From assembly GCA_019828595.1 (NCBI GenBank), contig JAHQRK010000021.1, positions 1-64,000 of the forward strand: 64,000 nucleotides of DNA. The letters are read 5' to 3'. This DNA comes from Aphanomyces cochlioides (lineage: Eukaryota > Oomycota > Saprolegniomycetes > Saprolegniales > Verrucalvaceae). Below the pieces are notes generated by a model. It did no database searches and had not been told where the DNA came from. It saw only the letters and a list, made by a program, of their open reading frames with translations. The position numbers and the translations under genes are program-made. How positions within the stretch are numbered: the stretch's first letter is position 1; every line of letters begins with the position of its first letter. Below are positions 42,569 through 51,640 of this stretch, piece after piece.

Positions 42569-45500
42569 TTAGAGTTGATCGTCCTCCAAATCGAGGGGAT
42601 CAATTTCGTCGGCGTTCATGGAGTGGTGAGCTTTGCTGCAGAGCTCGTCGATGTGGTAATTGTTGGTGATGCTTTTGAGCATCGAGATGGCCGACAAGAC
42701 GGGAGCCGGCAAAGTGAACTTCTCGAGATTGTCGCTGAAGTTTTCGATCAAAGCAAACAGCGACCAGTCCGTCAAGCAGTTGGTGTCAGGCAATCTTGTT
42801 GCTTCTTGGTTCAATAGAACAGTCAGTGCCTCCGAGTTTGTGTAGAGGTCTGGGGCCCGATTTGAGAGGAATAAGTCAATCGTAGCAAGTGCAAAGAGGA
42901 TGCGCTTGATCTCTGGTATGTCCGTGGTCAATTCTTCCAAGATTTCTGACGGGTGAATCTTGTATTGAGCCATGAAGTTGACGTGATGTTTGTAGTTGTG
43001 AGGCTTGCCTTGAGCTTTTAACAAATCCATCTTGCGCTCAATAGTCTTGGTTGCAACAAGTGACTGAAACAAACTGAGGTATTCATCTTGTGCGTACATA
43101 GCATGTGCAACGAGCTGAGGGTCATCTCGCAAAATGCGTTGACATTCGGTGATACTGCCTTCGACTTTCTTGTCTCGAATGATCTTCTTCGCCAATTCGA
43201 GGTGGGCTGCAGCAGACTTGTTAAGTCGTTGTTTCTTCGCTTTGCCTTTGGTCTTTTTCGGGCGTGGCGCACTTGAATCTTCCAATACAATTCGAGGCAC
43301 TGCAAAGTCTTCAAACGAGAGTTCCACGTCGTCTTCTTCGAGGATATGAAAACGGTTGGTTGTCGGCAGGGGATCCAAACGTGGGGACGAAGGCAAAGTA
43401 CGTTTTGGAGCTGGTCCAGACCGGTAGCCCGTTACCAATTGAAGGTCCAGCGAGTTCTTGGGCTGCTCACTTGGTGGAGCAAGAGCGGGCGATTCGTTGG
43501 TAGACATTTCCACATCTTCTTGTTGTTTGTCTTGTCCATTGTTGTTAGGGGGATCGCTGTCACCAGACATATCGACATCAGAGCCATGAGAAGGAGCTGT
43601 TGGCTGTGGTTGTTCATCTTGACCATCTTCAGATGCCTCAGTTGAGTCGGCCTGGCCTTCCGCATTTGTTCCAGGGTCTTGATCATGATCGTCTCCATCA
43701 TGTTCAGGTTCTTTTTCTCCTGACGGAGGAGATTTTGCCGCTGCCTTGGCCGCTTTTGCCTTCGCTTTTTCAGCCTTGGCCTCTGCACGTCGTGAAACAA
43801 TCGACGGAGGCAATGTCTTGTTCAGAGCAGCGATCTTGTGCTGAAACACGACGACAAAAGGCTGACCCGACGGATCCGTAATGGTGATTTCGCGTAGTGC
43901 GTCGCCGGATTTTGGCACCAACACTGCAGGAGGCGCAGGCGACTTGAAAATGACTCTCAAATGCGGCGACTTGATGTTCTGACCAGCAGTAGGGTTGAAT
44001 GCTGCTATCACTGACTTGGTCAATGCAGCCATTTTCTTGACAATCGCCTTGGCCATCGAAGGGTGACTGACCTTGTTGAACGTAACGTAGTAGTTGTTGC
44101 CATAACGCGAGTACTTGGGAACCAAGAAGTCTTTGCCACCAAGTCGAAACGTTGTGCCTCCCATTTCCACGCACGTAGACAAGTTGTAACTTGAGATCAC
44201 AATGGTCTGTGGGTTCTTCTTGTGGATCAAAATGTTCGGAAATTTGGAGCCCCATAACGAACCAGGATTTTCCTTGACAAATTGATCGCAGATGACTTTT
44301 TCGGACCAGTCCTTGTAGCCTTCGCCCAACTTGACTGTGAGCTCGTACACTTGGGACTGGGGGGTGAGCAAAATGTTTTCAATGAAGGCGTCCATGTCAC
44401 CAGAGTCTTTGTAGAATGCGTCCGCCATGGCCTCGCATCGCGCAATATCGTCATCGGCAATAGCATGAGCACCAGTGTTGCGATGTTTCGCGCCTTTGGG
44501 GGCATTGCCTTGCTTGGAATCTTTCTTGGACGAAGCTGAATCCTTGCCGGGAGTCTTTTGCGTCCATGGATTGGCCTTTTCAGCGTTTTGTTGCTCTTGA
44601 TCGCCTTGTATTTTGTCTGCCGCGGTAGGAGGATCAACAGCGCCATTTCCTTGAGCAACGGATTTGTCGACAATGTCTTGATTTGACTGGTCATTGTCAT
44701 TGTTTGTCGAATGTTCCTCTTGAATAACTTCTCCAGGAGTATCACACGGCTTCGCTTGGCCGTTAATGTCGCCTGACCCATCAACCTCCGAGTGAATTTG
44801 AGTATTTCCCTCGTCGGTTAAGGCCTCGGTTTCAGTAGAATCCTTCCCCTCGGCGTCTCCAGAGACCATATCCACGTCCTCTTGAGATTGTTCTTCTTCC
44901 TCTCCCGTTCTAGGAGGCTCAGCACAGGGGGCGACGCGGTTGGTGGCTGCTGGCTCAGTCTCATTGGTCACGAGAAAGGCCGGGGCCAGACCCCCAGTGA
45001 CAGGGGTAGAAGGGGAATCCATGCCATCCCCGCAGCACGGTGACTGGGGTACACCATTGCTCCGGCGAGAACCCAAATCGGGATACCGCCCCCGCCCCTC
45101 CGAAGAGGCCCCTGGGGGGAAGTAGACAGAACCGCAGGGTGTGCCCATAGGGAGGGCCCTCGTAGCCTCTAGGGCTGGCATGGACCCCGTTTTCTCGCCG
45201 CCTTCACTGGGGATCGACTCCAATTGGAGTCCAGGGAAGCAGCCACCACAGGCACAAGGCCCCAGTGGTTCGCCCTCCTGAGTGAGGGCTTCGCTAGACA
45301 AGTTAACGACAGTGGTCTGGGGGTCAACCACTGACCCACTGAGGTTGACCCCCCTCTGGAACTCCGGCGAGTGGAGCACCAGGTGAAGCGCTGGTGGAGC
45401 GAAACGCAGATTGGTCTCCAGAGACGCTGTTGGGGTCGAACTCGACCTCCACTTCGGCCCTAGGGTTAGGTGTAGCAACATTACTCACACCACTTCCGCC

Positions 45501-45608
45501 ATCCTGATTGGACGACGAAAGTGGGTGAGGTGATACAATACCTGGAATGATGGTGACTCCGTGAGTGTTGGTCTCACTGAGCTCGGAACAGCTGGTGGCG
45601 TTGGACAT
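42569..45608 (-). pseudogene. LINE ORF1 with one frameshift (copy 6)
   Basis: The start codon at 45608 (MSNATSCSEL) opens a frame that is interrupted near 45355 by an inserted base in a G-run (CCAGAGGGGGG where other copies have CCAGGGGGGG). The remaining frame is open to the normal stop at 42569, with all conserved domains including the TTFRLGGKDF block. Confidence 0.92.
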
Positions 45609-45668
45609 TTTGAGCGCGGCGGCACTTGATAACTTCTTGACTTGAGGGGTACGAGGCAAATTCGGAAG

Positions 45669-46084
45669 TTCAGTATGCTCGACTGGTATGATTGTGTTAC
45701 CGTATTTTAGATTGAAGTCGTTAACCCTGGCAAGACGTTCTTGACCATGTATTACGATCTCGAAACGACTAATCAGCACCTTTGGCGTCTTGTTGATCTT
45801 GAAGCTAACACCTGCCAATGCCGCATGTGGTTCGACAGAAAGAGGCCATGCATTCATGCCGTGGCATGTTTGAATTCCATCGGCGTGGATCCTTTTACTT
45901 TGTACGACAAGATATATTCCATTGCTTCCTTCAGGGCTATTTACAGTGGCCATGTAACGCCGCTACCACCACAAAACTTGCTGCGGAATACCCAGGCATG
46001 GCCCCTGTAACGTGCGATCCGACAAAATCCTCGACAAAGCCAGGTCCAAAGCCAAAGAGAAGGAAAAGATCCAAAGGAATGTAA
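45669..46084 (+). pseudogene. MULE (Mutator-like) transposase C-terminal fragment with SWIM zinc finger
   Basis: An open segment contains a SWIM-type CXC...CXH finger (CQCRMWFDRKRPCIH) after a YYDLETTNQHLWRLVDLE strand. This is the arrangement at the C-terminus of Mutator-like transposases. After a frameshift near 45990 it ends in a basic Pro/Lys tail (PGPKPKRRKRSKG) before a stop at 46082-46084, as is common in MULEs. A TTTTAG just upstream of the coding segment (about 45710) could be an intron acceptor. The DDE core is missing because inverted LINE copy 6 lies immediately to the left. Confidence 0.72.
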
Positions 46085-46653
46085 ATAATGTCAGCTTTCA
46101 TACTTACCCCGTCTGGATAATACCCATTGAGTGTCGTTTGAGATCATTAAATCCCATATTCTGGCGTTCTGAATAATGAAATCGTATCATATCAGTATAT
46201 GTTATAAACTCTCACGTTTGATAACAGCATATCACATTCGTTAACATTCAAATGAGGTATAGTGTGGAATATAGACGAAAATGCACAATATAACGCTAAA
46301 TGTAGGATATAACATTCTATTGCATGTTGCACGGAGGAATCACAGTCAATAACAATAGATCATATTGGTTAACATTATTATAAAGTAAAGTGTAGGACAT
46401 ATCATTATATTGCGTGATATCACATTCTATAACAGTAGATCACATTGGTAACATGATAATATGGTAAAGTGTGAAATATACAAGAAAAGACACACAATAA
46501 CATTAAATGTTGTATATGACATTACATATAGGATTAAAACATATCTATTGTGATGTATGGATTTGTACAAGGAGAGATTAGTATAAAACAGGAATAATAC
46601 AAACATGACCGTCGGCAAAGTCAAATATTGATTTATCAAATTATCAAATGACT
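46085..46653. repeat. AT-rich region with degenerate repeats
   Basis: No gene is seen. A motif of the type TTAACATT..A..AAAGTGTRRAATAT recurs in diverged form near 46240, 46369 and 46447, together with ATCACATT(C/G)(T/G) segments. It looks like an old decayed tandem repeat with irregular spacing (about 129 and 78 bp). Confidence 0.4.
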
Positions 46654-47181
46654 CTAACACTTTCGCGCTTTTCCTTTTTTACGAGATGGAACCGACGTTC
46701 GCATGCTACGGCGAGCAGATGGGCGTTCCTCCATTGAATCGTCTTGATCCGCAGCAGTGGTTTCGGCATGATCTTGGATACGTTCTTCAAGAATATTGCG
46801 CAAAGTGTCGTCAAGAGTCACAACAGGGTCAATACCCACATGTCGGCACATCAAAACACCAAGGCGGATGCTTGCTTCCGCGAGTGCGTTTTCACGCTCA
46901 ATATGGGCAATGACATCTTGTTCTTGGTCAGTCAAGGTGACAACTGCCGCAGATTGGGTTTGTTGCGGGCGATTTGCAGCGACGGCCACACGTTGTCGTC
47001 GCGGTGGCGCTTCTGGGCTCTCTTCATCGCCCAGTTCGCCGAAGATTGGACGGCCGCCGTGGAACCAATTGACATTTGGGTGCATCTTCATAACTTGTTG
47101 TGGGAATTGGTTGTTGGAAAATGGCCCCTAGTGGATGCAACCGTCGACACGGCACCACCACCGACGCTTGTGGTTCTCCAT
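46654..47181 (-). pseudogene. Unrecognised protein gene, nonsense-mutated
   Basis: The frame from the ATG at 47181 (MENHKRRWWCRVDGCIH) reaches an in-frame TAG at 47130-47128 and then stays open for 158 codons to the stop at 46654. The downstream part has an MKMHPNVNWFHGG segment, a helical region rich in Glu/Ala (ERENALAEASIRLGVLMCRHVG), an acidic stretch and a very basic end (PSRKKGKARK). No family is recognised. Its setting among transposon fragments suggests an accessory or gag-like protein of a mobile element, but that is a guess. If the internal ATG at 47091 is used, it would be a 145-aa intact protein. Confidence 0.4.
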
Positions 47182-47540
47182 CCCAGTCGACGTCAGTATC
47201 GAATGGACAAATGATTTTGGTGGCATTGAATAAAGACAAATTATGGCCTATCATATTTTTTTTTTTATTTTTAGCCAATAGAAGTGTTTCAGAGTGTTTC
47301 TCTCATCTCTGACAATTTCGATTGTTTTATCCGGTATTTTAGGTAATTATACGGATTACATGAGAGAGGGTGTTTTTTTGGTCAAAGCGGGTGTCCCACA
47401 CCCGCTCCCGTGCAATTCCTCCGTTATCCTTAATTGCCGAATGTCACATTGTCTGAGATACGGTTAGCCTGTCTAAGTTTTCTTGGAATACAAGGAATGA
47501 CGCTGAGTAGCGTCTAGATAATGCAATATTATTGGTTGTC
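47182..47540. other. Non-coding stretch with a perfect 8-bp hairpin
   Basis: No gene is supported. It contains a T-run and the perfect hairpin GCGGGTGT-CCC-ACACCCGC (47387-47405), which may mark the end of a decayed mobile element. Confidence 0.4.
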
Positions 47541-47785
47541 GTGCTGACCAAGAAACAGAGAAAATGCTCGTCAAATATTGCAAAACTGGCAAGATGCCAG
47601 TCGACATCTTCACCAAGCAACTGACCAGCGCAAGCCACACCCACCTAGAAACAAGTTGGAATCAAGGAGACGATACCCTCAGCCGGAAAATTAACGAAGA
47701 CAATTTCAGGGCGAGTGTTAGAATTTCAAACTGTAACCGTAGTACTTCATGAGCTCCGCACACTACAAAAAATATTTGAGCTACA
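47541..47785 (+). pseudogene. Ty1/copia polyprotein C-terminus and possible LTR start
   Basis: The segment KYCKTGKMPVDIFTKQL (codons from about 47570) matches the highly conserved last block of copia RNase H, normally of the form ...TG...ADIFTK.L. After the frame, GGGCGAG is followed by TGTTAGAATTTC at 47716, which looks like a polypurine tract and the TG start of an LTR. The element is truncated on both sides: no recognisable RT lies upstream and pogo-like sequence begins at 47786. Confidence 0.6.
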
Positions 47786-48204
47786 ATGACCACAAGTATG
47801 GAGCAAGGTGGAGGCAGCCGCCTGACAGAGCTAGAGCGGTTGTCCATCATCGACGAGCTGTCAGGAACGAGAGTTTGGCCAATCCGAGCGATTGCTAGGA
47901 CGTATGCAGTGGGTGAGTCTGCAATCAGGCAGCTGTGGAAGAAGCGCGGCGTTGTGCAGCAGCGAACGGAAAGTGTACCTCCCCGAGTCCTGGCAAATCG
48001 AACAGGTTTCAAAGCTGCTGCTTTCGTCGAGATGGAGACCATGCTGCTAGCCTGGCTTGTGAAAATGCGAAAATTCAAATGGTCTTCTTGCAGCTCTGGC
48101 ATGGACAATGTCGGTCAAGTCTTGCTGCTGTGCGCGAAGAACTCGGGCTTTTCCTTTCGTTGTGGGTGGTGCTCTTGCCTGTCTCGCTGGCTGAAGGTGC
48201 AGGC
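47786..48204 (+). pseudogene. pogo/Tigger-like transposase DNA-binding region (CENP-B-type HTH)
   Basis: The open frame starts MTTSMEQGG. It shows a psq-type helix-turn-helix (LTELERLSIIDELSG ... IRAIARTYAVGESAIRQLWKKR), then the FVEMETMLLAWLVKMR block that opens the second, Tc5/CENP-B-type HTH. The second HTH seems to continue with small frameshifts up to a SRWLK segment near 48190. No DDE catalytic domain follows: at about 48200 the sequence becomes antisense gypsy. It is therefore an isolated DNA-binding half. Confidence 0.65.
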
Positions 48205-48456
48205 CCATCCATTGAACATACAGCTGATAGGAAGAACCTTGTTTTCTAACATCCGCAATGGAACGCACACAATGGCCATCTTCTGTATATCGTGCAAAAC
48301 TGAGAAGGTCGTCAGTAACATTGTATTTCGACTCAGCAAAGTGACAGAGGCGACTTGAATGATGCATTGATGTGACCTTGGGCTCCGTCAAGTCCTCTAC
48401 CACGTAAATCCAGTCGGATAACGCCTCAATACAACTTTTGGGCCTCGCCATTGAAG
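48205..48456 (-). pseudogene. Ty3/gypsy chromointegrase C-terminus (chromodomain part)
   Basis: The minus-strand frame reads a WRGPKVV segment (frameshifted), then SDWIYVVEDL, MHHSSRLCHFAESKYNVTDDLL and SYQLYVQWMGL. This is the usual order at the end of oomycete gypsy polyproteins: the GPF/Y-like module, the HxSRLxFxA motif, the VTxxLL motif and the first strands of the chromodomain. It is cut at about 48204 by pogo-like DNA and at 48456 by the PIF/Harbinger insertion. The other half of the integrase lies at 51002-51640. Confidence 0.75.
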
Positions 48457-48469
48457 GAGGCTGCGGGAA
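48457..48469 (+). repeat. Left terminal inverted repeat of the PIF/Harbinger-like element
   Basis: GAGGCTGCGGGAA. Its reverse complement matches the right end at 12 of 13 positions. Confidence 0.7.
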
Positions 48470-48621
48470 CTGAGGAATATATCAAGAACGTTGAGGTCGT
48501 TCATACCAGATCAGACTTTTGAGCCCAACAAGGGAGAGTTGAGCAGGTGGTACTACGACGCACGATGAATATTTATGAGCTATATAGCCAATGTATGAAT
48601 GCAAACAGTAATCATGTTAGA

Positions 48622-49244
48622 TTAAAGGCTGAATTCTGCGACTAGCTCTGAGTGTTGAGTTCCTGTGTCGGCTGTGAGTTCAAAAACCATGCGCTGAACT
48701 GGGCCATCAATGTTTGTGATTTTCATGCATTCTTTCTGGACTCGGACAGGAAATGGCAGGCGAATTCGACACTCCGTTTCTGGACGTTGTCCATTTCTTC
48801 CACACCTTTCCATAAATGCTTCTTGTATGGCCCCGATCATTTGGTGAGTACGACTAGAGCTTTGGCATTCTTTTCCAAGAAGGACCTCGGCGTTGCAAAC
48901 GGCTTCAGTCCATGGCCACATTACCCTCAAAAGGGATAAATCGTCAGGATCGACTTCACAACGCCCTTTTGCGCCATTAGGTGGTGTCACCACCACAACC
49001 GCCACATTTTCGCGCTTTTTGTAGTCATAGAACTTAGTGACTAGACACTCTGGATTTGAAATCGTTATTGGCGATTTCAAATCCAATTCATCTGAGCCTC
49101 CACCTCGAGGAATAACCTTTTTCGAGCCTTGAAATGGCACCTCATCGTCTGACTCTTGCACAACAGAAACTTTTCGTTTACCTAGAGATACATGAAAAGA
49201 TAGATCAGAGAGTACACACCGCTTTTAGCGCTTCCAAACCTCAT
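48622..49244 (-). CDS. Accessory (non-transposase) protein of the PIF/Harbinger-like element
   Basis: Two exons are supported: 49244-49220 and 49181-48622, with a 38-bp GT-AG intron. They encode 194 aa starting MRFGSAKSGKRK. The frame stays open upstream for 57 codons (HEAYKLHPLFQAYNFPAF) to an ATG at 49415 but meets a TAG at 49403-49401. Either translation starts at 49244 or a longer protein has a nonsense mutation. The upstream His/Tyr/Phe-rich segment and the basic KRK region would suit DNA binding, the usual job of the second PIF/Harbinger protein; that is inference from context. The C-terminal half (PITISNPECLVTKFYDYKKR..., then RIRLPFPVRV) looks globular, and I do not recognise a family. 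Confidence 0.65.
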
Positions 49245-49415
49245 TTTTGCCGTGGAATCAAAGTGTTTTAGAAACGCTGGAAAGTTGTACGCCTGGAAGA
49301 GTGGGTGCAACTTGTATGCCTCGTGTGCTTTCGTCGTTGATGAAACTTCGCCACTGTCAAAGAGCGCCTCAAATGTCTTTTGCGCAACCGAGTCTTTGGT
49401 CTAGCGCTGTGCCAT

Positions 49416-50060
49416 CAGACAAACTGTCGAACGATGGTTTTTGATTTTATCTGGCCCTTCTAAGTACGTTTTCTATTTCTTTTTATTGCAGGATATTTCT
49501 AAACTTTTCTGGAAATTTTTACAAAAATTTCAATTGGTTTTGAAAAGCGTGAAATCTGAGTTGTATATCAACTTTGAGCTGGAATTGGCCAAGCTACAAT
49601 TTACTTTCAGCCACGCATTATATGTCCATCTGTTGTTGACATATTGGTCTTAAAATTAAGCTGTCAATGATAACGTACATCTGCTTTATAGCTTTGAAAG
49701 ATAGTCTCACAAATGCTCGCTTTTGAAAAAAGTCGAAGTTTGACCTCGTGTAACTCAAAGTGTAGTGATCAATTTAGACATCTGTTTAAAGGACATATAG
49801 ACTGGACCACATGGTTTTCTATGAAGTTGATTTCACGTCCATGGGCGCACCATGGGCTTGGAAATACATGCGAAAAGTTTGTGTAATGCCCCAGATTTTT
49901 ACATTTTTCTCAAAATATTTGGATATTTCGACACAAGAAAACTTTTCAAAACTTTTCCACATTTTTCCAAAAATTTCCATAAATTTATAGAAAATATTTC
50001 CCGTACTTAATCGGCACAATCTTCGCGCTCTTTTTGCTTGAAGACAGTCAAGAATCCATC
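49416..50060. promoter_or_regulatory. Divergent AT-rich spacer of the PIF/Harbinger-like element
   Basis: No coding sequence is supported. The stretch lies between the divergent accessory gene and transposase and is rich in A/T runs with repeated AAATTTTT / TTTTCCA-type motifs on both sides. It probably holds both promoters; no specific site can be named. Confidence 0.4.
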
Positions 50061-50937
50061 ATGGCAAGCGAATCAATCATGTGCGCCATGAACATGGCAG
50101 CGATCCCTATGCTTCGCCGCTCTCCTGCGACTTCGACGACAAATCAAAGACGGTTCACAGCTCTCTTTGGTGTCTCTATTTCAGTTGCAACTCTTACATG
50201 GGAGAAGATGCCACGGCCTGAGGGAGCTCAACCGTGGCATCTTCTCTGGGCTCTCATGATTTTAAAGATCTACAGCTCAGAAAATGTACATGCTACTATT
50301 GCGGGCGCCGACGAAAAGACCTTTCGAAAATGGTGCTGGCTTATCTTGGATAGCTTGGAAGAGTTAGACGCGGTAAGCCGATGATTTTGAATAGATATGA
50401 CTTTTTACTTAGATAAAGTTTTCTAACCGTTTTGTTGGAGCTCATGACGGCGCTACCATGTTCGTCTCACTGGACGGGACAGACTTTGCGATCAACGAGC
50501 CAACCCCTTTCGACCGCAAATGGTGGTCACACAAGTTGAATCGGGCTGGTTTGAGATACGAAATTGGAATTTGTATCCAAACGGGTCATATCGTTTGGGC
50601 CTACGGGGGTAAACCATGTGGAGAATGGCCTGATTTATCCTTAGCTCGAGATGCCTATGTTCATTTCGTAGGCCCAAACGAAATGACCCTAGCAGATCGT
50701 GGGTATATGGACGCAAACTACTTTGTCAATCCAAGATATCACCCTCAATCATCTGCTCAACAAAAACAAATCATGGCCCGCCATGAAACAGTGAATGCCC
50801 GATCGAAACAATTCGGGGTCCTCAGAGGCATTTTCCGCCACTCCATTGAAAAGCATCCAATTTGTTTTTATGCTATTGCAAACCTCGTTCAAATTGGGCT
50901 GGAATACGAGTCGCCTTTGTACTCTATCCAACTCTAA
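50061..50937 (+). CDS. PIF/Harbinger-like DDE transposase
   Basis: Exons 50061-50372 and 50413-50937 are joined across a 40-bp GT-AG intron (phase 0), giving 278 aa from MASESIMC. The first exon has an all-helical region (PRPEGAQPWHLLWALMIL ... EKTFRKWCW). The second carries the DDE catalytic core: D in SLDGTDFAI, D in LADRGYMD and E in ARHETVNARSKQFGVL, followed by the usual IFRHSIEKH end. Conserved WWSHK and LRYE blocks lie between the first two acids. This is the DDE_Tnp_4 type of fold. All three acidic residues are present and the frame is clean, so the protein may be active. Confidence 0.85.
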
Positions 50938-50985
50938 TTTTAGCATTTCTAACACTAAATAAATTTTCATACGAATTTTAGTCGT

Positions 50986-50998
50986 TTCCCGCACCCTC
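50986..50998 (+). repeat. Right terminal inverted repeat of the PIF/Harbinger-like element
   Basis: TTCCCGCACCCTC, the inverted partner of 48457-48469. Confidence 0.7.
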
Positions 50999-51001
50999 CA
51001 G

Positions 51002-51640
51002 GGCAAATTTCAGCAGATTTTCACAAACAATACCACAGTGAACTGTGGCGGTAAGGCTCGTCTGGCACGTCGTTCTTGAGCCTGGGTACGACGGTTGCCG
51101 CTTGAAATCGCCATGTCACGATGCATTAACGTCATGGCTTCAGCAGTTTTGGACAGTTTTGCCAAAATGCCTATGACGTCAAAGGTGGGAGAAACAGTAG
51201 CTTGAATTGGTGACATTGCTGGCAGTCCTGTGAACGCGGTTACGGGGGCATGGCCTCCAATTCGGTCTGACGGTAAATGTTTGAGAGCAGTTTGTACTGC
51301 ATGAAGCAGACAAGACCATTGATTAGGTTGTAATTGTTTCTCGATGATCACCGTACGGAGGCACCTTGGGAGTTGCCTGCTCAAAACCTCGTCCATTCGC
51401 CCATGGTGAATATGCTGCTGTGAAGTGATGTTGAGAGCTTAGGGCTGTTGCCAGTTGCTGGAGCATTTCGTTGCAAAAGTGTGCACCCCTATCAGTAATC
51501 CATATGCCAACCACTCCAAAATGGCCAAAACCTGTGCATTAAGCAGAGGTGCAGTTACTTGCCTACGCTGCCTCGCAGGGATGAAGCATGCAGACGATAC
51601 ATAAACTTGATCATTTTAAAGGATTTATGAGGTAACATGA
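51002..51640 (-). pseudogene. Ty3/gypsy integrase core fragment
   Basis: Minus-strand frames show the integrase core: GIWITDRGAHFCNEML (second catalytic Asp) and HHFTAAYSPWANG. After a frameshift come RCLRTVIIEKQLQPNQWSCL, APVTAFTGLPA and a basic helix. Upstream of 51514 traces of the earlier core are readable to about 51640 with frameshifts. The fragment stops at the PIF/Harbinger insertion at 51001 and continues at 48456. RT and RNase H are absent. Confidence 0.75.

Larger units (their letters stand above)
39655..45668 (-). mobile_element. LINE copy 6: inverted, 3'-truncated
   Basis: On the minus strand the element begins at its normal 5' end (CTTCCGAATTTG at 45668) and runs to the ORF2 EKGFHPW region. 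It stops there, losing about 1.4 kb of ORF2 and the whole 3' UTR. The cut end abuts the 3' end of copy 5. LINEs made by target-primed reverse transcription are truncated at the 5' side, so 3' loss points to later rearrangement or to insertion of another copy. The 5' end abuts a MULE transposase fragment, not satellite. Confidence 0.95.
48457..50998. mobile_element. PIF/Harbinger-like DNA transposon, two divergent genes, complete
   Basis: The 2542-bp element has imperfect 13-bp terminal inverted repeats: GAGGCTGCGGGAA at 48457-48469 and TTCCCGCACCCTC at 50986-50998 (12 of 13 matching). It contains a minus-strand accessory gene and a plus-strand DDE transposase transcribed divergently from an AT-rich middle. 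Two-gene organisation (transposase plus a DNA-binding partner) and 3-bp duplications are known for PIF/Harbinger. It interrupts a gypsy integrase. Confidence 0.78.
48454..51001. repeat. 3-bp target-site duplication around the PIF/Harbinger element
   Basis: AAG at 48454-48456 and CAG at 50999-51001 flank the element. Removing the element and one copy of the triplet rejoins the gypsy reading frame so that ...KFAL is followed by QWRGP, a typical integrase junction. The right copy then differs by one base. A 3-bp duplication is characteristic of PIF/Harbinger elements. Confidence 0.6.

Noticed and set aside
35355..45668. Twin-priming inversion producing copies 5 and 6
   Set aside because: In twin priming the element's 3' end faces the outer target flank. 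Here the 3' end of copy 5 is at the inner junction, and both copies contain overlapping ORF1/ORF2 segments.
45324..45953. 209-codon minus-strand protein spanning MULE and LINE
   Set aside because: It is the start of LINE ORF1 reached in frame from the antisense strand of the MULE SWIM segment; a chance fusion.
46686..47214. Plus-strand frames opposite the unknown protein at 46654-47181
   Set aside because: Composition and lack of any domain suggest they are shadows; the minus frame has the more protein-like composition, though neither is proven.
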